Part shown: positions 46,052-59,438 of the stretch, one piece after another
How the letters are laid out: each line of letters starts with the position of its first letter
Position numbering within the stretch: position 1 is the first letter of the stretch
Assembly: GCA_000827325.1 (NCBI GenBank)
Contig: KN832890.1
Location: 310,001-374,000, forward strand
From: Oidiodendron maius Zn
Lineage: Eukaryota > Ascomycota > Leotiomycetes > Myxotrichaceae
Length of the DNA: 64,000 nucleotides
Direction: 5' to 3'
Notes under the pieces: generated by a model
Database searches by the model: none
What the model was told of the DNA's origin: nothing
What the model saw: the letters and a program-made list of their open reading frames with translations, nothing else
Program-made: the position numbers and the translations under genes

Positions 46052-49000
46052 TTAGTATTTAACCTTATTAGATGTAAGCAATATTTGAGTAATTGCCTGT
46101 CGTCCTACTAGCCTAGACATGGACAAAGCAGAGAAACCCCGCCTTGTTCGAACACATGTGTCTATATCAACCTTTTCAAGGAGAAGCTCAAGTATAGCAG
46201 CATGACCTTCACGGGTAGCTATAATAAGTGCCGTAAGACCTTCATTATCTCTCAAATTGACATTAGCTTTCCCACAGTGGAGAAGCAATTCTACGACTTC
46301 TTTATGCCCACTAATGACAGCATAGAGCAAAGGAGTCCATCCTGATATGTCGTGTGAGTCGACATCGATCTTCTCTTTTCTGAGCAATAATGCGACTACA
46401 CCTTTGTGTCCTTGCTGAGCTGCATAGGACAAAGAAGTTCTGTCACAAGCATCCTTTGATTCAACTTCGACATCGTCACGTTGAAGTATTAATGAGACGA
46501 TCTCAACATATCCCTTCTCGGCGGCATATGATAACGCGCTCCGACCGGCAGTGTTTTTGATGTTAATGTTAAATTTTCCACTACAGAGCAGGAGTTCTGT
46601 GATCTCTAGCCGCCCTCTCTGAGCTGCAACAATCAGTGGAGTTACCCCATTACGCAGCCTAGTATTGCCGTTTAAATCTGACTTCTCTAATATGACCTGA
46701 GTGATGCCAGTGTGGCCGCCCCGCACAGCGAAGTAGAGGGGAGTCTCGCCATGAGGGCCTATAGAGTTAACGTCAACTGTGTTGGAGCCTAATAAAATCT
46801 CTGCTATCTTCGTGTAGCCACGCCGAATAGATAAATTTATACACGAAAAGCCTTTCTTGTCGATAAGGTTAATATCAACAACACCACGGGCAATGATTTT
46901 CCGGGCCACATCTTCCCAACCCTTTGACACAGCTTTAAGCAATAGTTTGCTGGCGTCTTTCCTTTGCAGATCAAAATCTGTCTCCAAAAACTGTAGGACG
47001 AATATTTTGTCACGACTTAAGACGGCTTCGACCATGTGTGAGTACCAGGTTTCACAAAGGGAGCTCAGATCCGTGCCTGCAGCCAGGAGAAATAGCGCAA
47101 GGTTGCCATTCGCAGCCATAAGTAATTGATCCAAAGCTTTGGGTCCACGCTCAAATATCCACTGTTTCTTTCTGCAACGTCTAGTCATGTTCACAGGACA
47201 TTCAAGCAATAATTGGCGCAGAAAGGGAACATTAGGTTGCCTCAAAACTTCGAGTTCCATAAACTTGCGAATGGCGCGGTTACTCCCTGTCACGATCGAC
47301 GCATAGAGAGGTGTGCCATATCTCTCATTCTCTATTTCAAGATAAGAAAAATGAGTTGGAAGAGCCTGTATGAGATTGTGTAAGTCGTTGGCGGCAAGAA
47401 TATACAATAGACTTGCGTTTGGAGAATATTTTTGGCAGTCAATGGCGAATAAATTCCACAGCTGCAGCCATTGTCTCCGCTCGAAGTGCTCCATAAAGAA
47501 GAGTTGCGATATTTGCTCCTCTTCCACCAGATTAGCATGGTACAGCACGTAGTGGACGGCATACTCCAAAAAGGGAAATTTCTGCTGAACCAGGTCGTAT
47601 CCTTTCTGATACAACTTGCTAACTGAATGAAAGATAACGGTGATGTAAGTTGCGCAGCACTGCTTTAGTAGGTTATGGCCCAGGAATAGAATGTCGCTGT
47701 TGAGGCAAGACCATAACTCTGCGAGCCCGTCCCCTTTAAGTAGAAAGTCTCTCACTGATTCGTGGATAAATTGAACAATGGAACTTGGGTGCGAAACAAC
47801 TTCAACTAAGCCTTTTGAGCAATCCAAGACGAAGCGTTTTACATCCTGTGCCGTAACTTCCAAATCTCCGGATATCAGCTCTCGAATGGCGTGTGCTCCA
47901 GCGCCCGAGAGAATAGCGTGGTATAACTCATCCGGGGATAATGGACGACTCGAAAACAAGACCCACTCGATACAAAGAAGTAGCTCGTTGGGTTTGAGCT
48001 GGTCCCTCATCATTATATCACGGAATAACTCATGGAGATCCCCTGGAATATCCATAAGCCTTTTCCGAAGCGTGTGAATACGTCCAGAATCGTATTCCTT
48101 GTTAAGTATATCAACCACGAGTACGGCCCACATAAAAACTCCCGACGATTTTTCTTGGAGCTCCCTTCGAATTGTCCTAGCGAGCATACTGTCTCCAACC
48201 ATCAGCCTTGTGTTAATATAATCCGTGATATCTTCGGCATGGCCTTGTTGGCCTTCTAAAACCAGCTCAAACCCCCGATTAATTGTGATATTGGGGTAAT
48301 GTCGGCTAGCCAGACAAATTCGGATCTGGATAGAAGAAGAGGTAGCGCGGTCGATTAAATTTTGGAAGAAGGACATCATATCCCTAATTTGACGTTCTTC
48401 GCATTCGTCTAGCGCGTCGATAAAACAAAGTAGAGCATTGTGCCGAACTTCTAAGAGTGCATATTCCAATAGCTCCTTCAACTTGTCCACGGTCCAATGA
48501 GAGATAGCCCAGTCTGTGGGCTGGTTATCATCATTCTTGAGGAGACCAGCTTTGTCAAAACATTTCCATGGACGAGGCATATTTGGCAAAAGCTGCCACA
48601 GAAGCGAACGGTACATTCCCACGGTCGACTTTTGGAGATCTGTTCCACGTGCATGGAAGAAATGAGAGATGACAATATTGTTTCTCATGGATATTTCCGC
48701 CCGGGTAACGGCAAAACTCATTAGCGTTGACTTTCCTGCGCCAGGCTTGCCTTTAATCCAGAGAACCCCCGAGCGTGGATTTGGTCGATCTACATCAAGC
48801 CAGTTAAGGTAGACAGGATTCTGGAGCAACCATAAACAGCTGTTCCTATGGGCGCGCTTGATGTCTTTTCGCCGAGCATCGACCAGATCATATCTTAAGG
48901 ATCCCCACAAATGGTTTCTCCTTTCCTCTTGCTTCTTGTTCATCCCCGGCCTTTGACCGTCGCGCCCTCTATCTTTCAGGATTTTAGAGTTCATGGTCTG

Positions 49001-50067
49001 GAAAGCAGACTCAACTTTCTTATATTCTATGTCTTCACGTCCACTAAAGCGACACATTTCCATGTGATCTCGGCCGATGTGTTCAGCTATCTCAATATTT
49101 GGAGCATGAAGGTAAGACGACGTGTCTTCGACGACCTTTGGCTTTTGTGAGCGTCCATTCCACCGGTTATATAAGGGCTAATATGACTCACTTTCTTTCC
49201 TCCTAGCAATCGAACACCATACTGCTCCTGGAAAGAGTGAATGAGCCATCCCCGTTCTTGGGCCATGGGAATGAACTCATCTCTAAGCTCTCGCAGACGC
49301 TCTGAAGAAGGGACAAGAGAGTGTATAATTTGATCGTTAACTTGCGCACCAGCTGCCCTAAGCATTTTTTCCGCAAAAATACAAAGAAAATTACGAGGAT
49401 CTGCACCGCTGTGAGGTGTCCCAAAGAATATCACGCCCGCAGTCGAGTTACAGACCTGTTGGATATGGAAATGCGACGTTTGGCTAGATCTACGGAGGGC
49501 TTCCTTGACGATAATACCTCCTAGACTATGTGCAACAATAACTAGTGGCCTAGATGAGTCCTGGCGACGGTACGCTTCTAATGACACCAAGAAGTCCCAC
49601 GCCATATCGTACACTGTGGTCTGGTTTAAGCTGGCTCCTAGCCAATGTCTAATATGGCTATCATATCCATACGTCAAAACGCGAGCATCCGGAACGCTAT
49701 GTTTCAGGACATCTCGAGGCCAGAATACAGATTGCCGTCTCGAGAAGAGGTTGGCCGCGATCTGTTTCCACCGGGTGCGCTGAATTTTGGATGAATGATC
49801 TGCTGGATATGAAATCGGAGGGGATATTTTCTGTGCCCACGTATGCTCAGGATGCCCTGTAAAGCCGTGTATAAATACGATACTGCTGGCGTTAGCAAAC
49901 CGAATCGCTAACACTATTGTCCTGGGGTGCGAGGCGTACTCAAAAGTTGCTGCCACTGGCTCCACAATCACACTCATCCCGGTTTCTGGTATTGGATCCG
50001 TCGTCTTACCCTCAAAGCTTTCGGCCATAATTGTCCAGGGCTGGAAGCCAACCGAAGCATAGCGCAC
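46052..50067 (-). CDS. NLR-like: alpha/beta hydrolase, NACHT, ankyrin
   Basis: Two exons with a 56-base intron (49136-49191); 1,319 residues from the ATG at 50067, or 1,306 from MAESFEGK at 50028. The N-terminal 290 residues are an alpha/beta hydrolase of the PGAP1/DUF676 kind: VFIHGFTGHPEHTW, VLTYGYDS, the nucleophile motif AHSLGGIIVKEAL near 179-191, and VIFFGTPHSG. The junction (KKVVEDTSSYLHAPN..GRDHMEMCRF) is typical of these fusions. The NACHT follows: GKPGAGKSTL near 422, CFIDALDECEE near 533, and CLASRHYPN. From about 975 to the end are around ten ankyrin repeats (TPLYFAVRGGHTGITQVIL, SALSYAAEKGYVEIV, and others). Such proteins are fungal STAND sensors with a hydrolase effector. It is intact and has all visible catalytic motifs. 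Confidence 0.9.
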
Positions 50068-52227
50068 TGGTGTATAGAAGTCTCTGGATTATTGAAAAGG
50101 AAATAAATACAATTGCCCAAAGATTTTAAAGTGGCTTGTCATGCTAACTAAGAGGCTGCGGAGCAATGTGGGTCGGACTGGTAGCCTCACAACCCGCCAT
50201 CCAACTTTGCTTATGGAGACCACGTGGTCCAATGGTATTGGCGTGTTTTGGCAAGAACGGTCTCTAGGTAAGAGATAAGCACACGGCAAACACTTCAAAA
50301 TATCTCCTAGACTTCGGAACGCTGCCCCTTCTCTTGAAGTCTAGTGGATACTAGACTGGTGCTTTAAAGTCTTTAAAGTCGTTTGTGATTCGAGAATACC
50401 TTTAATAGCAGAATCACGGCGCAGGTACAACTACGGTAACGTCTCCCCACTATTTTTGAATGAGCGACTTAAATGCTTGCTTCGACAACTATGTACAACG
50501 AATCATGGGATTGATCTTAGGTTGGCCGGGGCCAGCATGACCAGCTGCTGGAATGACTATGAGTGGCTGAAGCAGGGACCATAGAGAATATGGACTTGTC
50601 TGCTCCACCGCCACTCAACATGCCTAAGGGGGTTTCCAGTCTTCAATAGCAGCAATCCCCAGCCGTAGGATGGTCAGGGTCGATCATTCGCGCCCCTAAG
50701 GCGTCTATCCCGGCGCTTGCGTTCAACTTCTTTGCCACTACCACAGAGATAAGGTCAGTTACCCGTGTGCAGAACTTGAGCGAGCTCAGCATAGCCATTG
50801 AGGGGGGCGTTTCGGTATGTCTTATCGTATGAAATATTGGTCGGGATATCTGTTTGGGGGGAGCAAGGCTGAGCGTCACGATTATTTTTTTCTCCGCTTT
50901 GTTTCATCCTATAGTTTGGTGTCTACTCGGTGAGCGGCTCGCCTTGCATATGGCTTGCAGAATGCACAAGTTCATTCGCCCAACATTCTAAAAGGGATTT
51001 GAGATAAGGAATATTGCCATATTAAAAGGAGCGCAGGCCTTATCACATCTGCAGCGCACTGCGTAAGGCTTCCATGGTCACTGAACTCTTTGAGATGCCA
51101 AAGCAAAAATTACCAGCAGGAGCATATATGATGACGGCTATGCCCAACAGCTGTGCAGCGTGCCTATTGGCCACTAAAAATTTGACTGATAGTCCTCCAT
51201 TTTAAAAATCTGGCTCAATCATGGGCGTAATGACCACTCGTCAAAAACGGCGCGTCGCACACACATAACGAGTAAGTTGAAGCTTCTCAATACTTAAAGG
51301 CCTCCTTCGTTTAATGTAACCATTCGATCGAGTGCAAAAAGGCCCAGCATCGGCAAAGTGTCTGACATGCAGGGATCAGAAAACTAGAAGCAGGAACTAG
51401 TTATGAAACAAAATTCACAGCATCGTGGCTGTAGAGCTAGGAGTCTCTTGGGCGATAGTATTACAGTTCGGCTTTTATTAGTCGTCAGGAAAAAGAGTTC
51501 TCGTGCACTTGAGACGTTACTTTGGAATATAGTTTTGGTGCATAAGGCAACATTTCCGCAGGCGGCATTCAGGTTCGTTAGTGTGTCGGAGCAAACCCTA
51601 CAATTGCGTCCCTAAACTAAACCTAATAGCTCTTGGCTCACCAAGTTAGATTAATCTATGTATAGTGCGTTAACGTATAAGTCCCTCAGATATTTTGGTT
51701 TATGAAGTTATTGGATTGAAATCTTTAATTTTACGTTTATACTTATCTCGAGACCTGGCCCTTGATCTTGACCTACTTGACCATTCGTCATGGCGATGCA
51801 GGCTTTTATTTGAATTGAGTCTCAGAAGCCAGATATAGCCAGGATATAAGGTTTACAACACAAAGTTCCTTAGCTGGACGTAACAAGGAAATAACTAGAC
51901 CTTAGAACCAAGAGAGAGAGAGTATAGATCCTACGGTTATAAGGATTGAACAACCGTAGTCGTGGTTACGCCGATTAATATCAAGGAGAAGAGAGGGATA
52001 GATCTGAATATGCGCGTGTTAATTCCCTTCGTATTGTTTTTAAAATAAAATAAAAACTTGTTAATGTATGCTGGTAATTTAATAGACAGCGTATAGATGA
52101 GTAACTTGGGATAAGACTTTGCACATTATGTATTATAGTATAGTGACGAAAATACTATCTGTATATGCTCAACATGTATACTACTCAAACTGCGGGGACT
52201 AATCCAACATGTCTCTCCCAAAATAAT
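50068..52227. other. Gene-poor stretch
   Basis: About 2.2 kb. The first part should be the promoter of the NACHT-ankyrin gene. 51650-52200 is strongly AT-rich with few long frames on either strand and looks like decayed repeat DNA. Around 51785-51800 is CTACTTGACCATTCG, which also occurs at the end of the dispersed repeat near 55220. I see no gene. Confidence 0.4.
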
Positions 52228-53654
52228 TTACGGCTGAAGACAAATCATTTCTTTTGCATACTCTCGATATCTTGAAAGAATATCCGTCCACGTTAAGCCC
52301 TTGCCTCCATGTGCATCATATTGTGCCCCGAACGCATAATGCGAGGCTAATCCAGTACCATCGACAACAACGTGTCTTTTGAGTTGCTTCGGCCTCACCA
52401 CGGTCAGGTAATCTTCGTCGTCCTCTTGTGGGAACGGAAACGTATCCATCACATCCTTTCCCTTGATCGCGAAAAAATTGATGGATAAGCGCTCGTACGC
52501 ATAATCCCATACGTCAAACTTGTAACGCCAAATGTCGCCCTGCTCAAGATGCTGAAGGAAGGAATAATGTATCTGTGCGGCAGCGGCCCAGTTGTTTAGA
52601 CTCGGGCCAAACGCATCATACGTTACGGTCGACACAGGCGTGAAGGCAATATCATAGTCCTCTCCTGGCGGTGGACGAACCGGCAGCCAGCGGTGGCCCT
52701 TATGAGGGGCCGGAGTTGATCCATTGATGTGGAACTCACCGGGCCCTTCACTGGCCCCATTGTAGGACGGGAGTTCGGAGGCTCGCCAGGCAGCGCGGCG
52801 AAATGGATTAGGTAGGGTTAATTCCTATATTATTCAGCTATCAGCGACAACTCAGAGAGTTCAGGCGGATGGGATCAGACAGGCCAGTACGGTATATCAA
52901 CGCCCATATTGTAATGCACCCAGGAAAGCAATGGGTTGTTCAACACATTGGCGGATACGGCGAAGTACTTCGGATTATCAAGTAATCGCTTGACAATGGC
53001 CGGTATGGTAGAGTCTTCGATGTAGATCTATGGTTGCATGAGCTCTCTGTCTATGCGTACTATCTCGCAAACAGAAGAACGGAATAAAGCGTTGGACTAA
53101 CCACATCGTCGTCGATTTTGATATATAGATTATCGGGAACGGAGACCGCTTCCCAGCTACCCACCCAGGGGTGATAGTGTTTATTTATTATGTATTTCGA
53201 ATAATTTGGATGCGTCGCTAAAAGCTCTTCGAGGTAAGCCAAGTCGCGTTTGTCATCTGTGTTGACCGCGAACACGACCTCATCCAGGAGCCCGCCATTG
53301 TCTTTTAGATTTTTCTGTTTCGGTCAGGCTGAGGTATATGGAATGTTAAATGGGAGATGACACCTTTAAATAGCATTCCAAGATCTTCACATAATCCCTT
53401 CGTCCATAGAATACTAGGCCAATGATTTTCACCCCTTCGGGGATCACGACATCAGCGGCCCTCAGGTTGTACTGCACTTCGGACGGCGATCCCACGAGTG
53501 GCATAACGATGGAGTCTAAGTGAGACGGTCGCGTTGATAAGGGGAAGATATTGTATTCGGCCGCGAAGAAGTAGGCAACCAACAGGGTTGGAATCAAGAG
53601 GATGACGAATATGCGGATATAGGCCATGCGGAATAGCAGATGATTCAAAAACAT
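52228..53654 (-). CDS. Type II membrane glycosyltransferase, DDD motif
   Basis: Four exons with introns 53315-53363, 53028-53101 and 52825-52880; 415 residues from the ATG at 53654, or 406 from MAYIRIFVILL at 53627, which I slightly prefer because the membrane helix (IRIFVILLIPTLLVAYFF) then begins at once. The lumenal part has a nucleotide-sugar-type fold: VKIIGLVFYGRRDYVKILECY, EVVFAVNTDD, a metal-binding KIDDDVVxIED (Asp-rich, residues about 163-168, split by intron 2), SANVLNNPLLSWVHYN, then the C-terminal TYDAFGPSLNNWAAAAQ and a final KEMICLQP. I do not assign a GT family. The third intron has an unusual donor (GTCTGA). It probably acts in the Golgi on glycan or glycolipid chains. Confidence 0.75.
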
Positions 53655-55748
53655 TATGGTTTCTGAGTGCCACTATCATGGGCTAAAGAGTCGAGGAAAG
53701 ACCCGCATAAGAGTGTGGCAGGATGGGTTCGGAATGTCAGGGGAGTTTCATTTTATGGTAGACGAAACTAAATTCGGATGGGAGTGAGACGACCAGAATC
53801 AAGAAGAGCTGAAGTGGTAGATATGGGACAAGATGCGGTAAGGCTGCCTTGATGGAGTACGCAGAAAGCACATTAAGGGGTGACATCGTATTATTGGCGT
53901 TCGGACAGCTATACTGAACCCCCCCCTCCCTCCCCCGAAACGGCTGACAAGAGGTCTTAATCATCCAGCCTGCGTTGGTTTGTTTTTACGTCATATCGCT
54001 GGCAAGTTCTCGGGAAAAGCGCTTCATATAGACTGCACAGCCCATGATTCAGAATGCTTGTATGTGAGAGGCCATTTCTACATGTCATGGGGTTATCTGC
54101 AAGTGCATGCAGTGTATGTAATCGCCATTGTGCATACTCATCGTAGCCTTGTGGCGCCAGTCTACCAGGTCGGCGGGTAGTAAAGTCCTCCTATGTAAGA
54201 CTTGCAAATACCTCAATTAGGGGTTTGATGATATAGCCCTGGACTTCCACACGTTGTCAAATTAAGAGAAGATAGTGCTGTACTGTACATATCATGCCAG
54301 TAATAGTTAACTAGCTTTCTAAAGCATTCTTATGTTTTGGCTCGTATCCTTGGAAATTATGGTTCTGACGCTACGCTGACTAGAAGCAGAGCTCGAGTAC
54401 TAAATCACCGTGAACTGAAGTAATAATATAACATCGGCGGCATATTGATAGCAGATTCGGAAGAGTGATTTATGAGGCAATGGCGATGCTCTCGAATTGG
54501 TCAAAGTATATCTTGCTGACTATTTACTGGCTAGAAAAGAAATATCGGCATGTATCTATTCATGAGCGGTAAAAAGAGGCGAAGCCGAGTATCGACTCTT
54601 TTTTGTTGCTGCCTAGACGGCTCAACGAACCCCCACTTGGTCACGAAGTCACACTCGTATTCGTATCTGCACTGCTTCGGCCTGCAACTCTATCTGCCAC
54701 TTGGCATGTTAAAATGAGGGAATAGATGTTGCTAATAGAGCTAACCAAGGAAAGGAGTGTCTGATCCTTCCATATATCAAGATGTGGCTGGCTACTGAAT
54801 AAACCTTCGGCGGTCTTTCGAGACTCTATTTCTCCATAGATTGATAGACAGAGTTAGCGGTGTTAGAATCTACTCAAAACTATGGCTCCTCCAAAATACT
54901 GTTATATTGGGCTTGCGTCGAATTTCCTTCTCCAGGATCGGTGAGCAGGGTCTAAGAATTGCATTTGCTCTCCTCCTTTCCCAAAGCCAGGTTAAGAGAA
55001 GTTTTCTTCCTCCTAGAGGAACGACGATTTAGACTAATACGATTAAGAAATACTTCTTAGGCTTGTTAGGATATTATTTCTCTATTAGAACTAATACTTC
55101 GGGGCTGTCTCCGTCCTAAAACTGCCGCTCATTCAGTGGGTCTGGGATGGTCATAGCGCCAGATAAGATGGTGGGTAAATGTTTCTCTGGGACCGGCAAG
55201 TGGGCTGGGTGATCTACTTGACCATTCGACTCCCTGTAGCTGTTTCCGATCTGGATCGTATTTATCGTCCTCTGCATCACACCCTTGTTCTCGTATTATC
55301 TCCCTGGTCTAGTACAACGCATATATATTCGTAGTCTTTTGAAACAACTAGCTAATAGTTATCACGCCTCAGTGTATTCTCCGCCGGTGCTAGAGCCGCA
55401 TATATCCATTCGACAGCGGTATTGAAGCCTGGTCTTGCATCTGACAAATACAGAGAAGGACATGCCGTCAGCCACTCTGCATGGAATCCAGATCGGTATA
55501 TGAATACCAGTGAGAAACCAGTCTATTCTTGATTATCCTTCTAGATCTGTTTGAGTCCTTTCGGTGCACAAATACCATTTACCTTATTCGCCAGCAAATA
55601 CCTCTTGCCAAATAACTCGCCGAAAAAGTATACATATGTGGAGGTATACAAGGAAATTAGAAATACAGTATCCAGCGGACAGTAGTCTAATCGACAAACT
55701 CAGACAGCTGCATCGCAACACAACCCTGCTTTATCTGGCGCCGATTTA
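53655..55748. other. Spacer with dispersed-repeat copy
   Basis: About 2.1 kb between two minus-strand glycosyltransferase genes. Just upstream of the first is a C-rich run (53920-53938) on the plus strand. 54840-55090 is AT-rich. A dispersed repeat copy lies at 55128-55240 (separate entry). I see no gene. Confidence 0.4.
55128..55240 (+). repeat. Dispersed repeat, copy 1
   Basis: This block matches the reverse complement of 62243-62345. Shared landmarks, in order, are GGGATGGTCATAG, GTTTCTCTGGGA-CGGCAA, GGGCT-GGTGATCTACTTG and CCA. Several mismatches and a small gap separate the two copies, so they are old. It may be an LTR or a small element; no coding sequence is attached. Confidence 0.5.
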
Positions 55749-57246
55749 TCACAAATCACTCCTTAGGAAAGCGTTACTTTCACGCTCTATGATAACAGAT
55801 TCATCAGCGAGAAACTGATCATGAAGTCGTTTCAGAAGCACCTGCATGACACCGTTGTTGACAACATCTCTCGTCTGCCCTTTAGCTGTCCATAGATGTC
55901 GGATAAAACGACCACTGCAGCCCTGTTCACTCTCGGGAAAGCCATTAGCTTCATCGCAGGGAATTTCATTCAGGTCATTAGGCTCGCTGAACATATAGCG
56001 AATGTACTCTCCGAAGGCCGCCTGCTCGGCGGGCCAAGGCGTCTTCCAGCGAGCGCAACCCTCGAAATCCTTTTGAGGCTCGTCTGGACATGAGGACCAA
56101 GCCTTGAGCATCTCGTGTGTTCGGGGAATATTGTGGGCGACTACGAATCCACAATTGTTGTACGGACGGCCGCGCGGATCGAGGTTATACGGCTTATCGG
56201 GGTCGATTGTCATGGTCAGAGCCGTCTCGAGCGTGACGTTCCATCGGTTTAGGAGCCATTCGAATGGGATCTCCGGATGACTGATCTGAGCATCGGCATC
56301 GATCGAGATGACAAAGTCGTAATCGCGCAGTGTGTCGGAAAGGGCTGAAATCTTGGTCCAGTAGGAGGTGCGGTCTTCGTAGTTCTGGGTGCGGACAAAC
56401 TTATAGTCATAGCCGTGTATTTGGGCTATAATCATATATCAGCGAAGTCCTCTGCGGCACTAAATATGTTCTGGATTCTGTCTTTCCCCCGCCGAGGTTC
56501 GGAAGATGCCATCGCATGTGTTTCTCGGTTGGTGGCAGACAATCGACTCTTTATTCACGCAAGGAAGCGACTCACTATAGAGGTAATGCCCCATCATACC
56601 CGCCGACGTTGGATGATATTGAGGCCAGTCGAAATCTTCCGTATTTAGAATATCGTTTGTGCCGTTCAGCGGGCGAGTGTCGATATCAACGATGCACAGG
56701 CGCTTGCCGAGCGGCTTCGTCCAGACCGGATCCTGCGGGATCTCGAATTTAACGCCATCGGAGGCGGTCCAACTTGGGGCAGTAATTGGCAGTTTGAGAG
56801 GTTCAAACAGTACAGAAAGTATGGTGGCTAAGCTGGGGGGCGGGGGTCTAATGGTGAAGTCAACCAGCTCCGTTAGCTTGTATCGTGATAGAGGGAGGTT
56901 CGATTAAAAATCAATGATTGCGAACGAGGGGAATGGGGTATGAGGGAGGCGAGTATTAGATGGTAGCATACACATTATCTCCTTTTGTCTTGCCTCCCCC
57001 GCCTGGTGCATAGGGTTCAAATGCGTCTGGCGGTCCATATCCTTTGCTCTGGTAGCCTGATGGGGTAGGCAATTTCGCTGTTCCCCAGTCGTAGGATTTT
57101 CTGAGGGCCGAGGCGATGCTAGAAGCTGCGTTCTGAGGGGAAAGGAAAAAGACCAAGAGAAGGAGAATGACTGCGACAACGGTGCAATAAATTAATACGA
57201 GATTCGAGCCGAATCGGCGCATGCTGAAGAGACCCAGCAGCTGCAT
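55749..57246 (-). CDS. GT34-like galactosyl/mannosyltransferase
   Basis: Three exons: 57246-56972, 56847-56576 and 56425-55749, with long introns of 124 and 150 bases; 407 residues. The N-terminus (MQLLGLFSMRRFGSNL) leads to a signal-anchor helix (LIYCTVVAVILLLLVFFL). Exon 2 starts with a Pro run and carries KRLCIVDIDTRPLN and GHYLYTQIHGYDYKF across the splice. Exon 3 has FVISIDADAQISHPEIPFEWLL, whose DAD is the metal-binding DxD, then NNCGFVVAHN, PWPAEQAAFGEYIRYM and CSGRFIRHLW, as in GMA12/MNN10 (GT34) proteins. These transfer galactose or mannose in the Golgi. It is in tandem with the other glycosyltransferase upstream of the spacer. Confidence 0.85.
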
Positions 57247-59438
57247 GGGGCCTCATTGGCGATGCATTCCCGCCGTTTCCTCTGTGATGAAAGAATCAGG
57301 ATGTAAAGTCCGGCGCAGGAAGCGAGGGAAGTTGTGGGCGAGAAGGCGATTTATTACTATGGATGGGACTCGATTTCTCCTTTTACCCTTTACACAGTGA
57401 CATAGCCGCTTTTTTCGTCCTTAATAATACGCGGATCCAGTAACTGAACGCCTCGGTCCCGACCAACCGCATCCCGCGTGGTCTGTGTTGGCGTTTCACT
57501 CAAATTGCGCCTTGAATACGAGTATTCCCTCGTATCCCACATCTTTTCAGTCGCAAATAACGGCGACAAATTCAGCCCCCCACGGTCCTTGTGCGAAGAG
57601 GAACAGATGGAGTCATTGAGCATAGCGCTCTTCCTGATCAACGCGACTTGCTGGGAACGTAGATCATGGCCATGCTGTCCTTAACAGGTATAGTGCTTAG
57701 AGAGGCAGGGCATCCTGCGACATCTTAGGGAGGTGGCAATGACCCCTATTTCCCATCCCGGTCAAGGGTCTAGGGCTTTGTTGGTTCCCGATGTTGGAAC
57801 CATTTTGTGGCGGCACTCAATTTTCGGCTTACAGACCAGTCTGGACCCATCGTAACCAGCTCAATTTCCGGTCGCTCAGCTTCCGACAACCGTCGGCAAT
57901 GGGATACCGCCCGAGCACTGGCCACAGCTTGTCACGAATACAGTTTGACCTGAATATAAATCCCACCATTCAGTCCTTCCCATTGCCTGGGTGTCAAGAC
58001 AGTATATAAAACCATTACTGTTCGATCGCAGTTAGTAGGGGCTAACTTCAGTGTTTGCGACTCCCATTTTACCATCGGCACAAGCGCAGAGAAGGCTCAA
58101 TCACTCAGGTAGATTTCTTGGCTTTGGGGTATTTTAACGATTGTGTTGACGAGTGTATAGAGTAGCTGATGACTGCGTAACCGTATGATCAATCATAGCT
58201 GGGTATTGGCCTGAGCAGCCATCATGATTTAGTAGCAATGAAAATGGCCTTGAGCTCTAATCAGGCCTTGATGCTCTCAACGCCACACTCCCCCCTTGTC
58301 CAAACTCATTGACGCCGCTAAAAGGAGATATGAGCGGCGATTTGCACGCGCAATTAAGGTCTACTCGACTGCTCTCTATCAAATCAGCTAGTTGAAGAGC
58401 TTCTTGTGCATTCCATGGATCCCAACCCACTGAAGAGTAAATTTACAATTGTCACTAGAGGCTCCCGAGGTTCGTACGCCAAGATTATTGTTCTGTGCTG
58501 CACAGCAGACCTTACATACTCTCCTTTCTAACTGTATCGTGCCAATTACAAGCTAGCAATTGTCCACTTTCTCAGGACTGGGCAGGCAAATGGACCACGA
58601 CGCCGAGACCGTAGCTAGAATTGTTGAATCTTGTTGAAGCCAGCTTAAGAAGCCGATGTAGTTTGTTGTGAATGTAGAGGTTGGTAGTGACCTATGAGAA
58701 TGAGCTCCAATCAGCCTGGCATATTGGTGTGGGCTTACTGCGGTCGAGGGGTGCTAGAATTAGCAAAACCATTTTACTTGGCATATCCGAAAGAGCATCT
58801 CATGTGAGGACTTTTGTCTCTAGAGATCTGTTATTGCAATATGTAGCACCAGCTGCTTTTGATACAGCTTCCAAAGGGGTATGATTCAGAGAATAGCCAG
58901 CCAGGTTCCTAGGATAACTGGTATCGTTATTGAAATACGGCGATTCGTGGCTGCGCACTGGAGATTTAGGCTGCTGTTGGGGCAACGTTTGTGAGATCAT
59001 GCGTTTGAAATGTTTACCAATGCAAACTGTAATGGCACAAGGCCGGAGGCCGAGCGTTAAAAGGCCACCCCACAGCTGGAGGCCAGCAGGTCCATCGATG
59101 CTTATATCCTTACAGCTCCGGCTATGTAATTTCAGAAGTGTTTAAGGAGGACGCATAGTTCGCTAGCGATTGTATTCTTGAACTTCAATGTGAGAGTCGT
59201 TTAGGTACTGAATAGTGAATACAGCAATGATACTAGACTGTCGGTTGGTGGTATAGAGGTTCAATAGTAAGCTAGCTAACTATGAAATTGATACAGGGCT
59301 AGAAGAATAACTTGAGACCAGAGAATCCTTCCAGACAGCTAAAGTGTTGCCCAATCATGGGTAGGTGCTATATAGTGATAAAACTGGATGCGGAAAGTGA
59401 TTTCACAAAACGTCAGTTCATTTTCGCTCTACGCGCCG
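57247..59438. other. Gene-poor stretch
   Basis: About 2.2 kb. The first 150 bases should be the promoter of the GT34-like gene. A doubtful minus-strand small ORF lies at 57390-57623 (separate entry). Beyond that, frames such as 58681-58884 and 58930-59145 are short, carry no domain and change composition. The 3' end of the phosphorylase-vWA gene closes the interval. Confidence 0.4.
57390..57623 (-). CDS. Doubtful small ORF, 77 residues
   Basis: A minus-strand frame from MLNDSICSSSHKDRGG to DEKSGYVTV that is very polar and protein-like (ETPTQTTRDAVGRDRGVQLLDPRIIKD). It stays open for about 15 more codons upstream of the ATG (HGHDLRSQQVALIRKSA), so it could be the last exon of a longer gene. 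No domain or signal peptide is seen. Confidence 0.25.
   Translation of the reverse strand: MLNDSICSSSHKDRGGLNLSPLFATEKMWDTREYSYSRRNLSETPTQTTRDAVGRDRGVQLLDPRIIKDEKSGYVTV

Noticed and set aside
58681-59145. Two short plus-strand ORFs near the 3' side of the phosphorylase-vWA gene.
   Set aside because: They are short, have no domains, and their composition is unlike the neighbouring genes.
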